Assembly (NCBI RefSeq): GCF_023100725.1
Contig: NZ_CP095501.1
Location: 1,426,001 to 1,490,000 of the forward strand
Direction: 5' to 3'
Source of the DNA: Arthrobacter antioxidans
GTDB taxonomy: Bacteria > Actinomycetota > Actinomycetes > Actinomycetales > Micrococcaceae
Length of the DNA: 64,000 nt
This document shows, piece by piece, positions 9,084-17,353 of this stretch. Every line of letters begins with the position of its first letter. The stretch's first letter is position 1. Below the pieces are notes generated by a model that saw only the letters and a list, made by a program, of their open reading frames with translations, made no database searches and had not been told where the DNA came from. The position numbers and the translations under genes were made by a program.

Positions 9084-9953
9084 GTGTTCTATTGGGTGAT
9101 GAAGCGGATCATCGTCGGTCCGATCCTCAACCTCCTCTTCCGGCCGTGGGTGAAGGGACTCGACAACGTCCCGGCGTCGGGTCCCGCCGTGATCGTCAGC
9201 AACCACCTGTCCTTCTCCGACTCGATCTTCCTGCCGATCGTGGTTCCCCGGAAGGTCGTGTTCCTCGCGAAGTCCGAGTACTTCACGGGCAAGAGCCTCA
9301 AGGGCCGACTGACGGCGCTCTTCTTCCGGCTGTCCAACCAGTTGCCCATGGACCGCTCGGGCGGGGCGGCGTCGTCCTCCTCGCTGAGCGCCGGGATGGA
9401 CATCCTGAACGACGGCGGCGTCCTCGGCATCTACCCCGAGGGGACCCGCAGCCCGGACGGGCGCCTCTACCGCGGCAAGACCGGCGTCGCGAAGCTGGTC
9501 CTCGCCACCGGCGTACCGGTGATCCCCGTGGCGATGATCGGCACGGACAAGGTGCAGCCCATCGGCCGCCGCATCCCCAACATCCGCCGCGTCGGCATCA
9601 TCATCGGCGAGCCCCTCGACTTCACCCGGTACGAGGGGCTCGAGGACGACCGCTTCGTCCAGCGCTCCGTCACCGACGAGATCATGTACGAACTGATGCG
9701 CCTCTCCGGGCAGGAGTACGTCGACGCGTACGCCAGTACGGTCAAGGAGCGCCTCGCCGCGGAGAAGGCCGCGGGCCGGAAGGCGCCGAGGCCCGGGGCC
9801 GACACGCGGAGGGCCGCCGTCAGGATCTCCACCGACGCCGCCACCCCGGCACCGGGGGCCGTCACCGAGATCGGCCGCACACCCTCGGACGAGCCGCCGA
9901 CGTCCGACGAGGGGCGCGACGCCCCGCGCGACGGGACGACCGGCCCCGCCTGA
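9084..9953 (+). CDS. plsC: 1-acyl-sn-glycerol-3-phosphate acyltransferase (PlsC family)
   Basis: Transfers an acyl chain to lysophosphatidic acid to give phosphatidic acid at the membrane, the second acylation of phospholipid synthesis. The 289-residue protein has the catalytic HX4D motif at His41-Asp46 (NHLSFSD) and the substrate-binding EGTRSPDG motif at 119-126. The last 60 residues are a low-complexity Pro/Ala/Thr tail not needed for the fold. The GTG at 9084 has GGAGG eight bases upstream. The open frame extends further 5' but that part does not align with the family. Actinobacteria carry several PlsC paralogues, so the exact acceptor is uncertain. Confidence 0.88.
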   Translation: MFYWVMKRIIVGPILNLLFRPWVKGLDNVPASGPAVIVSNHLSFSDSIFLPIVVPRKVVFLAKSEYFTGKSLKGRLTALFFRLSNQLPMDRSGGAASSSSLSAGMDILNDGGVLGIYPEGTRSPDGRLYRGKTGVAKLVLATGVPVIPVAMIGTDKVQPIGRRIPNIRRVGIIIGEPLDFTRYEGLEDDRFVQRSVTDEIMYELMRLSGQEYVDAYASTVKERLAAEKAAGRKAPRPGADTRRAAVRISTDAATPAPGAVTEIGRTPSDEPPTSDEGRDAPRDGTTGPA

Positions 9954-9957
9954 TCCT

Positions 9958-9976
9958 CCTGCCCCGGGAGGGCAGG
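9958..9976 (+). terminator. Weak hairpin after plsC
   Basis: A 7-bp perfect stem (9958-9964 with 9970-9976) with a 5-base loop lies four bases after the stop codon; no U-run. Confidence 0.4.
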
Positions 9977-10092
9977 CCGCACAGCGGGCCCCGGCGCACC
10001 GGTGGCTCCGCGTGACCGGCGCGAGGTGTCGCTGTATGACACCGCCCCGGGCGGCCATGACGGGCCGAATCGGGACGTCTCCGCCCAGCCAG

Positions 10093-10098
10093 TAGAAT
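10093..10098 (+). promoter_or_regulatory. -10 box TAGAAT, leaderless start of aroG
   Basis: TAGAAT ends six bases before the GTG at 10105, with no Shine-Dalgarno between. Confidence 0.65.
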
Positions 10099-10104
10099 TC
10101 GGGT

Positions 10105-11487
10105 GTGACTGACTCACTAGCTCCCGTCCTCCCGCGCGCCGCGGATTCCGCTTCGTCCACCCTCGCCGGCCTCGATGCCTGGCGTTCGATGACCGCAGCG
10201 CAGCAGCCCTCGTGGCAGGATCCCGGAGTCTATTCGGCGTCGGTCAAGGAACTCTCGACCCTTCCGCCCCTCGTCTTCGCCGGGGAGGTGGATGTGCTGC
10301 GCGAGCGGCTCGCCGCGGCAGCCCAGGGCAAGGCGTTCCTGCTCCAGGGCGGCGACTGCGCGGAGACGTTCGACGGTGCGACGGCCGACAAGATCAGTGC
10401 CCGTGTCCGCACGATCCTCCAGATGGCCGTCGTCCTGACCTACGGCGCCTCCCTGCCGGTCATCAAGATGGGGCGCATGGCCGGCCAGTTCGCCAAGCCG
10501 CGGTCCTCCAACGACGAGACGCGCGACGGCATCACGCTGCCGGCCTACCGCGGGGACATGGTCAACGGGTACGACTTCACCCCGGAGAGCCGTGGGCACG
10601 ACGCCTCCCGGATGGTGAAGGCCTACCACACGTCGGCCTCGACCCTGAACCTGATCCGGGCCTTCACGCAGGGCGGATTCGCGGACCTCCGGCTGGTCCA
10701 CCACTGGAACAAGGGCTTCATGGCCAACCCGGCGCACTCCCGCTACGAGTCGCTCGCCCGGGAGATCGACCGCGCCGTGCGTTTCATGGACGCCTGCGGC
10801 ACGGACTTCGAAGCCCTCAAGCGCGTGGAGTTCTTCGCCAGCCACGAAGCCCTGCTCCTGGACTACGAGCGTGCGCTGACGCGGATCGACTCCCGCACCT
10901 CCCTCCCGTACGACACCTCCGCGCACTTCCTGTGGATCGGGGAGCGCACCCGCGAGATCGACGGCGCCCACGTGGACTTCCTGTCCCGGGTGCGGAACCC
11001 GATCGGCGTCAAGCTCGGTCCGTCGACGTCGGGGGACGACGCCCTCGCGCTCATCGACAAGCTCGACCCGAACCGCGAGCCGGGCAGGCTCACGTTCATC
11101 ACGCGCATGGGCGCGAAGAACATCCGCGAGAAGCTGCCGCAGCTCGTGGAACGCGTCACGGCTTCGGGGGCGCAGGTCCTCTGGGTGACGGATCCCATGC
11201 ACGGCAACACGGTGACCTCACCCAACGGCTACAAGACGCGCAACTTCGACGACGTCATCGACGAGGTGCGCGGGTTCTTCGAGGTGCACAACTCCCTCGG
11301 CACGTTCCCGGGCGGGCTGCACGTCGAGATGACCGGCGACGATGTGGCAGAGTGCCTGGGCGGCGCCGACCCGATCGACCAGGACGCCTTCCTGGAGCGG
11401 TACGAGTCCGTGTGCGACCCGCGCCTCAACCACATGCAGTCCCTCGAGATGGCGTTCCTCGTCGCCGGAGCGCTCTCGAAGAGCTGA
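10105..11487 (+). CDS. aroG: Class II 3-deoxy-7-phosphoheptulonate synthase (DAHP synthase)
   Basis: Condenses phosphoenolpyruvate and erythrose 4-phosphate, the first step of the shikimate pathway to aromatic amino acids. The 460-residue size and motifs are those of the plant-like class II enzyme (as in Mycobacterium AroG): LLQGGDCAETFDG with the metal-binding cysteine, PVIKMGRMAGQFAKPRSS, SRVRNPIGVKLGPS and WVTDPMHGNT. The GTG start directly follows a leaderless-type -10. Downstream is a convergent PASTA kinase gene behind a palindromic terminator. The aroG-kinase-Rv2175c-prenyl synthase neighbourhood is shared in outline with mycobacteria. Confidence 0.95.
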   Translation: MTDSLAPVLPRAADSASSTLAGLDAWRSMTAAQQPSWQDPGVYSASVKELSTLPPLVFAGEVDVLRERLAAAAQGKAFLLQGGDCAETFDGATADKISARVRTILQMAVVLTYGASLPVIKMGRMAGQFAKPRSSNDETRDGITLPAYRGDMVNGYDFTPESRGHDASRMVKAYHTSASTLNLIRAFTQGGFADLRLVHHWNKGFMANPAHSRYESLAREIDRAVRFMDACGTDFEALKRVEFFASHEALLLDYERALTRIDSRTSLPYDTSAHFLWIGERTREIDGAHVDFLSRVRNPIGVKLGPSTSGDDALALIDKLDPNREPGRLTFITRMGAKNIREKLPQLVERVTASGAQVLWVTDPMHGNTVTSPNGYKTRNFDDVIDEVRGFFEVHNSLGTFPGGLHVEMTGDDVAECLGGADPIDQDAFLERYESVCDPRLNHMQSLEMAFLVAGALSKS

Positions 11488-11520
11488 ACCTCCGAGGACA
11501 CCCCTCGATCAGGAGCATCC

Positions 11521-11550
11521 CGAAGGCGGCCACCGCGGTGGCCGCCTTCG
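11521..11550. terminator. 30-bp perfect palindrome, bidirectional terminator
   Basis: Bases 11521-11535 and 11536-11550 are exact reverse complements, giving a 15-bp stem whose centre forms a tight loop. It sits between the convergent aroG and kinase genes. Confidence 0.75.
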
Positions 11551-11570
11551 GCGTTCCGGGGGACCGCGCC

Positions 11571-13724
11571 TCAGGTGACCGTGATGCGGATGACGCTTCC
11601 TTCGGGCTGTTCGCCCGACGGGCTCTGCCCGGCGACGAGTCCCAGGACCGCGCTGCCGAAGGTGTAGTCGACCTGCACCTCGAAACCGGCGGCTTCCAGG
11701 ACGTCCACGGCACGCTCCTCCGACAGCGAGAAGACGCTCGGCACCTGCACCAGGCGCGGGCCGCGGGAGAGCGTCAGCGTGACGCCGGTCCCGCGCTGGA
11801 CCTCGGTGCCGGAAGGGCTCTGGCCCGCGACGGCGCCGGCCGGCACCGTCCGGCTGTACTCGCGGGCCTCGCCCACGACCGGCACGAGCCCCGCCTCCTC
11901 GAGCGCGTCCACGGCGTCCTGCTCGGCGAGCCCGACGACGTCGGGGACGGCGATCGGCGCGGGGCCGAGGGACACCACGAGATCCACCACGGAACCGCGC
12001 CGGAGCTCGGCGCCCTGCGCCGGGTCCTGCCGCAGGATCCCGCCGGCCGGCACGCTCTCGCTGTACTCCTCGTCCAGCGCGCCGACGGCCAGGCCCGCGG
12101 CCTCGAGCTCCGCGGTGGCCTCGGCCTGCGACCGGCCGCCGAGCTCCGGGACGGCGAACAGCTCGGGCCCTCTCGAGACGAGCAGGTCCACGCGCTGGAA
12201 GCGCCGGACCTCGGTGTTCGCGGCCGGGTCAGTGCCGATCACGAGGCCGGCGAGGACCTCCTCGTCGAAGGCCTCCTCCGTGGACACGGAGACGAGCCCC
12301 TGGTCCTCGAGGACGGCGCGCGCCTCCCCGAGCGGGACGTTCGCGACGTCGGGAAGGGTGACCACCCCGGCCGGTCCTGCCCCGAAGATCCAGCCGAGCC
12401 CGGCGACCAGGCCGGCGAGGAGGATCAGCAGGGCCACGAGCAGCCGGACGGACCGACGCCCGGTCCGCCCGCGCAGCGTCTTCTGCGGGCGCTGCGCCTG
12501 GCGTGCCTGCTGCCGTTTCGACAGCTGACGGGCCGTGCTTCCTCCTGGACCGCCGGCCGCGGTCGCCGTGCTGCCCGGCCGTCCCTGGTCCCCGGACGGT
12601 GCCGACGGGCCCGACGCCGGCGGGACGGCTGGCATCGCCCCGATGACGCGGGTCGCGTTGCGGTCCCTGCTGATGACGCTGGTGCGGTGGTCCTCGTATG
12701 CCGTGCGCGGCAGGACCTCCGTCCTGCCGGGGATCCCGTCGGTGTCTTCGGGACCCGCCGCCACGGTCCGGGTGTCGTCGTCCGTGAGTTGCGGCACGAC
12801 GGCGACGGTGAGCTGATCCTGTTCCGGGACGACGTCGGGCGCGTCCTCGGGTGCGAAGTCGAGCTCCTCGTCGGTGAGCGTCCGGCGGATGTGCCGGAGT
12901 TCGCCGAGCAGCGCGGCGCCGTCCACCGGGCGGGCCTCGGGATCCCTGGAGGTGCACCACTGCACCAGTTCGTCGATGTCCGGCGCGAGGCCGGGAAGGA
13001 GCACGGAGGGCGCGGGCACATCCGCATGCGCATGCTGGATGGCCACCTGGATGGGCGTCTCGCCCGTGAAGGGCTGCTGCCCGGTGAGGAGTTCGAAGAG
13101 CATGACGCCCGTCGAGTAGATGTCGCTCTGCGCTTCGGCGGGCCGGCCGAGGACGAGCTCGGGGGAAAGATAGGCGACGGTCCCCACGAGGGTCGCGGTG
13201 CCCGTGGTCGCCGACACGGCGCGGGCCAGCCCGAAGTCGGCGATCTTCACCCGGCCCGTGTCGGAGAGGAGGACGTTCTCCGGCTTCACGTCGCGGTGGA
13301 TCAGGCCTGCATCATGGGCGGCCGCCAGCCCCTCCACCACCGCGTCGAGCAGGTCGAGGGCACGGCGGGGCGTGAGCCTGCCGTGCTCGCGCAGGACATC
13401 GCGCAGGGTCCGGCCCTCGACGAACTCCATGACGAGGTAGGCGATGTTCTGCCCCCCGACGTCGTCCACGCCCTGGTCGAGGACGCCGACGACGTGCGGG
13501 TGGGACAGCCGGGCGGCGGACTTCGCCTCCTGCTCGAAGCGGTCGATGAAGCCGGGCTCCTCGGCCAGGTGGGGATACAGGACCTTGAGCGCCACGCGCC
13601 GGTCCAGCCGGCGGTCGGTGGCGAGGTAGACGGTGGACATGCCCCCGCGGGCCAACCGCGAGTGGACGACATAGCGCCCGTCGACAGTTGCCCCCTCGAG
13701 GGGGTCCTTCCGTTGCTGGTGCAC
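11571..13724 (-). CDS. Ser/Thr protein kinase with four PASTA domains (PknB/PknL type)
   Basis: Membrane receptor-type Hanks kinase thought to sense muropeptides or lipid II and to regulate wall growth. Of 717 residues, the kinase domain spans 18-280: ARGGMSTVYLA glycine loop, Lys47 in VALKVL, catalytic HRDVKPEN at 143-150, DFG at 163-165 and GTVAYLSPE in the activation segment. A basic juxtamembrane stretch (400-425) precedes a transmembrane helix (about 427-447). Four PASTA repeats of about 66 residues follow (455 to the end), predicted extracellular. The GTG start at 13724 follows a leaderless -10. It neighbours aroG and an Rv2175c-like gene, as mycobacterial pknL does; in M. tuberculosis Rv2175c is a PknL substrate. 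Orthology to PknL rather than PknB rests on this synteny and is an inference. Confidence 0.92.
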   Translation of the reverse strand: MHQQRKDPLEGATVDGRYVVHSRLARGGMSTVYLATDRRLDRRVALKVLYPHLAEEPGFIDRFEQEAKSAARLSHPHVVGVLDQGVDDVGGQNIAYLVMEFVEGRTLRDVLREHGRLTPRRALDLLDAVVEGLAAAHDAGLIHRDVKPENVLLSDTGRVKIADFGLARAVSATTGTATLVGTVAYLSPELVLGRPAEAQSDIYSTGVMLFELLTGQQPFTGETPIQVAIQHAHADVPAPSVLLPGLAPDIDELVQWCTSRDPEARPVDGAALLGELRHIRRTLTDEELDFAPEDAPDVVPEQDQLTVAVVPQLTDDDTRTVAAGPEDTDGIPGRTEVLPRTAYEDHRTSVISRDRNATRVIGAMPAVPPASGPSAPSGDQGRPGSTATAAGGPGGSTARQLSKRQQARQAQRPQKTLRGRTGRRSVRLLVALLILLAGLVAGLGWIFGAGPAGVVTLPDVANVPLGEARAVLEDQGLVSVSTEEAFDEEVLAGLVIGTDPAANTEVRRFQRVDLLVSRGPELFAVPELGGRSQAEATAELEAAGLAVGALDEEYSESVPAGGILRQDPAQGAELRRGSVVDLVVSLGPAPIAVPDVVGLAEQDAVDALEEAGLVPVVGEAREYSRTVPAGAVAGQSPSGTEVQRGTGVTLTLSRGPRLVQVPSVFSLSEERAVDVLEAAGFEVQVDYTFGSAVLGLVAGQSPSGEQPEGSVIRITVT

Positions 13725-13730
13725 CCTTCG

Positions 13731-13736
13731 ATACTA
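13731..13736 (-). promoter_or_regulatory. -10 box TAGTAT, leaderless start of the PASTA kinase
   Basis: On the minus strand TAGTAT is followed by six bases and then the GTG at 13722-13724. Confidence 0.65.
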
Positions 13737-13753
13737 AACGGGAGCAGCGAAAA

Positions 13754-13783
13754 GGGGGTGGGGCCACACGCGGCCCCACCCCC
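13754..13783 (-). terminator. Intrinsic terminator of the LysM transglycosylase gene
   Basis: A perfect 12-bp G/C stem (13754-13765 with 13772-13783), 6-base loop. On the minus strand the stem is followed by TTTT, so it suits termination of the gene ending at 13811. Confidence 0.75.
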
Positions 13784-13810
13784 CCTCACCGGTACAGGAC
13801 CGGAGCGGAC

Positions 13811-15379
13811 CTACCGGAAATTCTTCTGGTGGGCCTTGATCGACGCGACGTACTGCTTGGTGTCCGAGAACATGCCGCGGGTCTGCACCGAGTACTGGCC
13901 CTGGTAGTAGGACGCGATCGCGATGTCCAGCGACGGGCTGGTGCGAGTGAGTGCGCGGATGATCGCGACGCCGGCCGTGGCGTTGTCGTACGGGTCCAGG
14001 AGGTTGAGCTTGCGACCCACGAGGTCGCTGGCCCACCGACCGGACGAGGGGATGACCTGCATGGTGCCGATGGCGTTCGCCGGCGAGACCGCACGCTGGT
14101 TGAAGCCTGATTCCTGGTGGGCGAACGCCATCGCGAGGCTCGGATCGACACCCATGGAGCGTGCGGTGTCGGCGACGATCTTCTTCATGTCGGCCTGCGA
14201 CGGCGCGGGAAGCGAGTTGAGCAGCGCCTTGTTGGCGTTCGCGTCCGCCACCACCTTGTCCGGGTACGTGAAGCCGAGGAAGGTCGAGGGCACGAGGCCG
14301 GTCGGCGCGGGGGCGGGTGCGGGCGTGGTGCCCGGGCCCGGGATGGTGAGCTTCTGGCCCGGGTAGATGACGGTCGTCATGCTCATGCGGTTGGCGGTGA
14401 GCAGGCTGGAGAGGCCCACTCCGTTGCGGGAGGCGATGGCGCCCAGCGTGTCGCCGGCCTTCACGACGTACGAGCCGGCTGCGGGCGCGGGCGCGGGGGC
14501 AGGGGCCGGTGCCTTCGGGGGAGTCGCCTGCGGCGTGACGGAACCGGTGAGCTTGAGCTTCTGGCCGGGGTAGATGATCGACGACCTCGAGAGGCCGTTG
14601 GCGGTCAGCAGCGCATCGAGGCCGATGCCGTTGCGGGAGGCGATGGCGCCCAGCGTGTCGCCGGATTTCACGACATACGTGCCGCCGGCCGGTGCCGGTG
14701 CGGGCGTCGACTTGGTGGGCGCCGGCGCCGGGGCGGGAGCAGGTGCCTTGCCGCCGAGGCTGAGCTTCTGGCCCGGGTAGATGATCGAGGTCATCGACAG
14801 CTTGTTGGCCGTGAGGACGCTCTGGAGGCTCACGCCGTGGCGGGAAGCGATGGCGCCCAGGGTGTCGCCGGGCTTGACCACGTAGGTGGATCCGGCCGTC
14901 GGTACCGCCGGTGCCGCGGGGGCGGGCTTCGCCACGGGGGAGGACTTCCCGGTCAGCAGGATCTTCTGTCCGGGGTAGATGATGGTGCGCGCGGTCATGC
15001 CGTTGCGCGTCAGGACGGCGTCGGTGGACAGCCCGTACCGCTTGGCGATCGCGCCGATGGTGTCACCGGACTTGACGACGTAGGTGCTGGGCACCGTCTG
15101 CGTGACGACGGCGATCTTCTGCGCGGGGACCTGGGCGGCGACGAGGGCGGCCGGGACGACGGCCCGCGGGGGAAGGGCGGTTGCTGTTGCTCCGAGGTGC
15201 CGGGTGACCGGAGCCTGAACGGCAGGTGCTGCCGTGGCCGGCTGGGCGAGAGCCACGGAGGAGAGAAGCACCGCGGGCAGGGCGGCGGTGGTCACGGCGA
15301 CATTCAGGCGGCGTCGGCTCGCGCCGTCGACCTTCCTGCGGGTGCCGTTCAGCGGTGCGTTCGATCGCTGGGCAGTCAT
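13811..15379 (-). CDS. Secreted lytic transglycosylase with four LysM domains
   Basis: Predicted exported peptidoglycan hydrolase of 522 residues. A basic N-terminus and hydrophobic stretch (about 25-50, ending ATAAPA) form a signal peptide. LysM repeats lie at about 99-143, 165-209, 234-278 and 303-347, each starting YVVKxGDTxGAIA and ending IYPGQK, joined by Pro/Ala linkers. A C-terminal SLT-type domain (about 370-522) has the catalytic glutamate 423 in HQESGFN, then IGTMQVIPSSG. Repeats 2-4 follow an exact 69-residue (207-bp) period. The ATG at 15379 has GAGGAA upstream. It lies between the PASTA kinase and the Rv2175c-like gene, suggesting a role in wall remodelling. Confidence 0.92.
   Translation of the reverse strand: MTAQRSNAPLNGTRRKVDGASRRRLNVAVTTAALPAVLLSSVALAQPATAAPAVQAPVTRHLGATATALPPRAVVPAALVAAQVPAQKIAVVTQTVPSTYVVKSGDTIGAIAKRYGLSTDAVLTRNGMTARTIIYPGQKILLTGKSSPVAKPAPAAPAVPTAGSTYVVKPGDTLGAIASRHGVSLQSVLTANKLSMTSIIYPGQKLSLGGKAPAPAPAPAPTKSTPAPAPAGGTYVVKSGDTLGAIASRNGIGLDALLTANGLSRSSIIYPGQKLKLTGSVTPQATPPKAPAPAPAPAPAAGSYVVKAGDTLGAIASRNGVGLSSLLTANRMSMTTVIYPGQKLTIPGPGTTPAPAPAPTGLVPSTFLGFTYPDKVVADANANKALLNSLPAPSQADMKKIVADTARSMGVDPSLAMAFAHQESGFNQRAVSPANAIGTMQVIPSSGRWASDLVGRKLNLLDPYDNATAGVAIIRALTRTSPSLDIAIASYYQGQYSVQTRGMFSDTKQYVASIKAHQKNFR
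14367..14987 (-). repeat. In-gene tandem LysM repeats with 207-bp period
   Basis: Three LysM-plus-linker units follow each other at exactly 69 codons; the most N-terminal LysM is offset by 66 codons. Near-identical strings such as GDTLGAIAS recur in units 2-4, pointing to recent duplication or gene conversion. Confidence 0.7.
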
Positions 15380-15546
15380 GTTTGGTTCCTCGTCTGTTGG
15401 CGGCTGAGTCCGCGCGGACGCATGCCCCGGGGTGACTCTTCCTGTCCGGGATCATGCTGTGCTGATGATGCTGGTGTTACACGTGTTGATAGTGTGACTT
15501 GTGCGACTCAAGTGAATCTACACGATGGGTTCGTTAGCACAAGGGC

Positions 15547-16014
15547 ATGAAAATGCAGCGAATCGTCAAGATCGGCGTGTCCTACCCCCCGGTTCTTGAG
15601 GAGTCCTTGCCGGAGGGCGGCCGAGTGGAGTTGGGTGCGGGAGCATGGCACCCTTGGACGGTGACTGAACTCGAACAACTCGTCCCGGCCTGGCTCAATC
15701 TCCCCGAGGTGGCCGAGGCGCTCGATCTGCCCATCACCCGCGTGCACTCGCTCGTCAGCGAGCGATCCCTCGTGAGCGTGCGGATCGGAGAGCGCAACAT
15801 CCGCAGCGTCCCGGCGGATTTCCTCGTCGACGGAGGCGTCCTCGACAGCCTCAAGGGCACCGTGGTGGTGCTGGCGGACAGCGGCTACGGCGACGAGGAC
15901 ATCATCCGGTGGCTGTACACCGAGGACGAGTCGCTGCCGGGCCGGCCCATCGACGCGCTGCGGGAGGGCCGCAAGACCGAGATCCGCCGCCGCGCCCAGG
16001 CCGCCGCCTGGTAG
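15547..16014 (+). CDS. Rv2175c-family winged-helix DNA-binding protein
   Basis: Small DNA-binding protein of the Rv2175c type, which in M. tuberculosis is phosphorylated by the kinase PknL. From the GTG at 15661 the product is 117 residues: LVPAWLNLPEVAEALDLPITRVHSL forms a helix-turn-helix, and the C-terminal GYGDEDIIRWLYTEDESLPGRPIDALREGRKTEIRRRAQA half is the most conserved part. The open frame begins at an ATG at 15547, which would add 38 residues I do not recognise. I give the longest frame, but 15661 is the likelier start; neither has a clear ribosome binding site. Synteny with the kinase gene on the other side of the LysM gene supports the family call. Confidence 0.75.
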   Translation: MKMQRIVKIGVSYPPVLEESLPEGGRVELGAGAWHPWTVTELEQLVPAWLNLPEVAEALDLPITRVHSLVSERSLVSVRIGERNIRSVPADFLVDGGVLDSLKGTVVVLADSGYGDEDIIRWLYTEDESLPGRPIDALREGRKTEIRRRAQAAAW

Positions 16015-16022
16015 AGGCCCCC

Positions 16023-16101
16023 GTCCCGCCCGGGACGAGCCGGGCGGGACCCCGGGACGAGCCGGGCGGGTGACTTCCGGTGACCGCCTCGTCAGGCGGT
16101 C
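16023..16101. terminator. Hairpins and 20-bp tandem repeat between Rv2175c-like gene and prenyl synthase
   Basis: An 11-bp stem (16023-16033 with 16040-16050) is followed by a tandem copy of its sequence: 16029-16048 and 16051-16070 are identical over 20 bases, 22 bases apart. A further 8-bp stem (16082-16089 with 16094-16101) overlaps the stop codon of the convergent gene. Together they can terminate both strands. Confidence 0.65.
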
Positions 16102-17225
16102 CTGGTCACCGCCGCCTCCGCGAGCAGTCGCAGCGCGCGCAGCGAGACGGGGTCCACGGTGAGGTCCTCGAGTGCCGCGAACGCCTCTTCCGATTTCTGC
16201 CCGATGAGCTGCTCCGTGTGCGCCAGCGCTCCGCTGTCCACGATGAGCGCCCGCAGGTCATCCACGGCGTCCGAGTCGAGGGAGGTGTCGCCGAGCATCG
16301 CGTTGATCCGGGCACGCCCGGTCTCACTGCTGGATCCGAGGGCACGCGCGATCAGGAAGGTCCGCTTGCCCTCGCGCAGATCGTCTCCGGCGGGCTTGCC
16401 CGTGACCGACGGGTCACCGAAGACGCCCAGGACGTCGTCGCGCAACTGGAACGCCTCACCCAGCGGTAGGGAGAACGCCGAGTAGGCGGCGAGCAGCGCG
16501 TCGTCGGCGCCGGCGAGCGCCCCGCCGAGCATGAGGGGCCGTTCCATCGAGTACTTGGCCGACTTGAAGCGGAGGATGTTGAGGGCCCGGTCCTCGGCCA
16601 CCGCGGGGGTCTGGTCCGGGCCGACGGCTTCTTCCAGCAGGTCCAGGTACTGGCCGGCCATCACCTCCGTGCGCATGCGGTTGAAGATCGCGCGCGCCGC
16701 GGACCCGGCGTCGCCCGTGACGCCGGAGCAGCAACCCGTGAAGAGCTCCTCGCTGAAGGCGAGGCACAGATCGCCTGCCAGGATGGCGGAGGAGACCCCG
16801 AACCGCTCCGCGTCGAGATGCCACCCCGCGTCCGCATGCCGGGCCGTGAACTGCCGGTGGACGCTCGGGCGCCCGCGCCGGGTGTCGGACCGGTCGATGA
16901 TGTCGTCGTGGATCAGGGCCGCGGCCTGGAAGAACTCGAGGGCCGTGCCTGCCGTCACCGGAGCGGACGCCAGGGCTGATCCGCCCGCCGCCCGCCAGCC
17001 CCAGTAGCACAGCAGCGCCCGCATCCTCTTCCCCCCGCTCGTCAGGGTGGCGATGCTCGAGATGAGGGGGAGTGCCTCGTCGGAGATGGAGGCCAGCACG
17101 GAGCGCTGCTCGCCGAGGAAGTCCTCGATGGTCCGGGTGAGGGAGGACCTGAACCGTTCCTGCTCCACGGTGATGGCATCGGGAGCGGGGCCGCCCTGGT
17201 CGGGGATGGCGGGTGCGGACAGCAT
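16092..17225 (-). CDS. Polyprenyl (geranylgeranyl-type) diphosphate synthase
   Basis: Elongates allylic diphosphates with isopentenyl diphosphate for menaquinone, carotenoid or polyprenyl lipid synthesis. The 377-residue protein has GGKRMR (64-69) and the first aspartate-rich motif DDIID (107-111), followed by RRGRPSVH. The second aspartate-rich motif is DDVLG (263-267), and GDDLREGKRT closes the active site. Bulky aromatic residues (Phe98, Phe99) before the first DDIID suggest a limited product length, but this is not decisive. The ATG at 17225 is preceded by GGGAG; a longer frame to 17534 crosses the dinB promoter and is not real. It resembles IdsA-type enzymes in the same mycobacterial neighbourhood. 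Confidence 0.88.
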   Translation of the reverse strand: MLSAPAIPDQGGPAPDAITVEQERFRSSLTRTIEDFLGEQRSVLASISDEALPLISSIATLTSGGKRMRALLCYWGWRAAGGSALASAPVTAGTALEFFQAAALIHDDIIDRSDTRRGRPSVHRQFTARHADAGWHLDAERFGVSSAILAGDLCLAFSEELFTGCCSGVTGDAGSAARAIFNRMRTEVMAGQYLDLLEEAVGPDQTPAVAEDRALNILRFKSAKYSMERPLMLGGALAGADDALLAAYSAFSLPLGEAFQLRDDVLGVFGDPSVTGKPAGDDLREGKRTFLIARALGSSSETGRARINAMLGDTSLDSDAVDDLRALIVDSGALAHTEQLIGQKSEEAFAALEDLTVDPVSLRALRLLAEAAVTRTA

Positions 17226-17262
17226 GAATCTCCCGTGCAGTTCGTCTTTCGGTGGTGTCCCC

Positions 17263-17268
17263 ACTCTA
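17263..17268 (-). promoter_or_regulatory. Candidate -10 of the prenyl synthase gene
   Basis: TAGAGT on the minus strand about 38 bases before the ATG, giving a short leader containing the GGGAG ribosome binding site. Confidence 0.45.
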
Positions 17269-17353
17269 ACCGGCGCCCCGGCCGGTTCTCCCGGGGTGCG
17301 CCTGCGGCAGGCGCTCGAGGGCTGCGCCGGGAGCCCGAGGGGCTGCCGATGCC

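Noticed and set aside
10212..13907. 1231-codon frame spanning aroG and the kinase gene
   Set aside because: Runs through two convergent, well-supported genes and their terminator; Arg/Pro/Gly-rich translation typical of off-frame GC-rich DNA.
15380..15546. Possible c-di-AMP (ydaO) riboswitch before the LysM gene, as in other actinobacterial wall hydrolase genes
   Set aside because: The conserved ydaO core segments are not visible; only a 5-bp inverted repeat (ACTTG/CAAGT) and no firm promoter were found.
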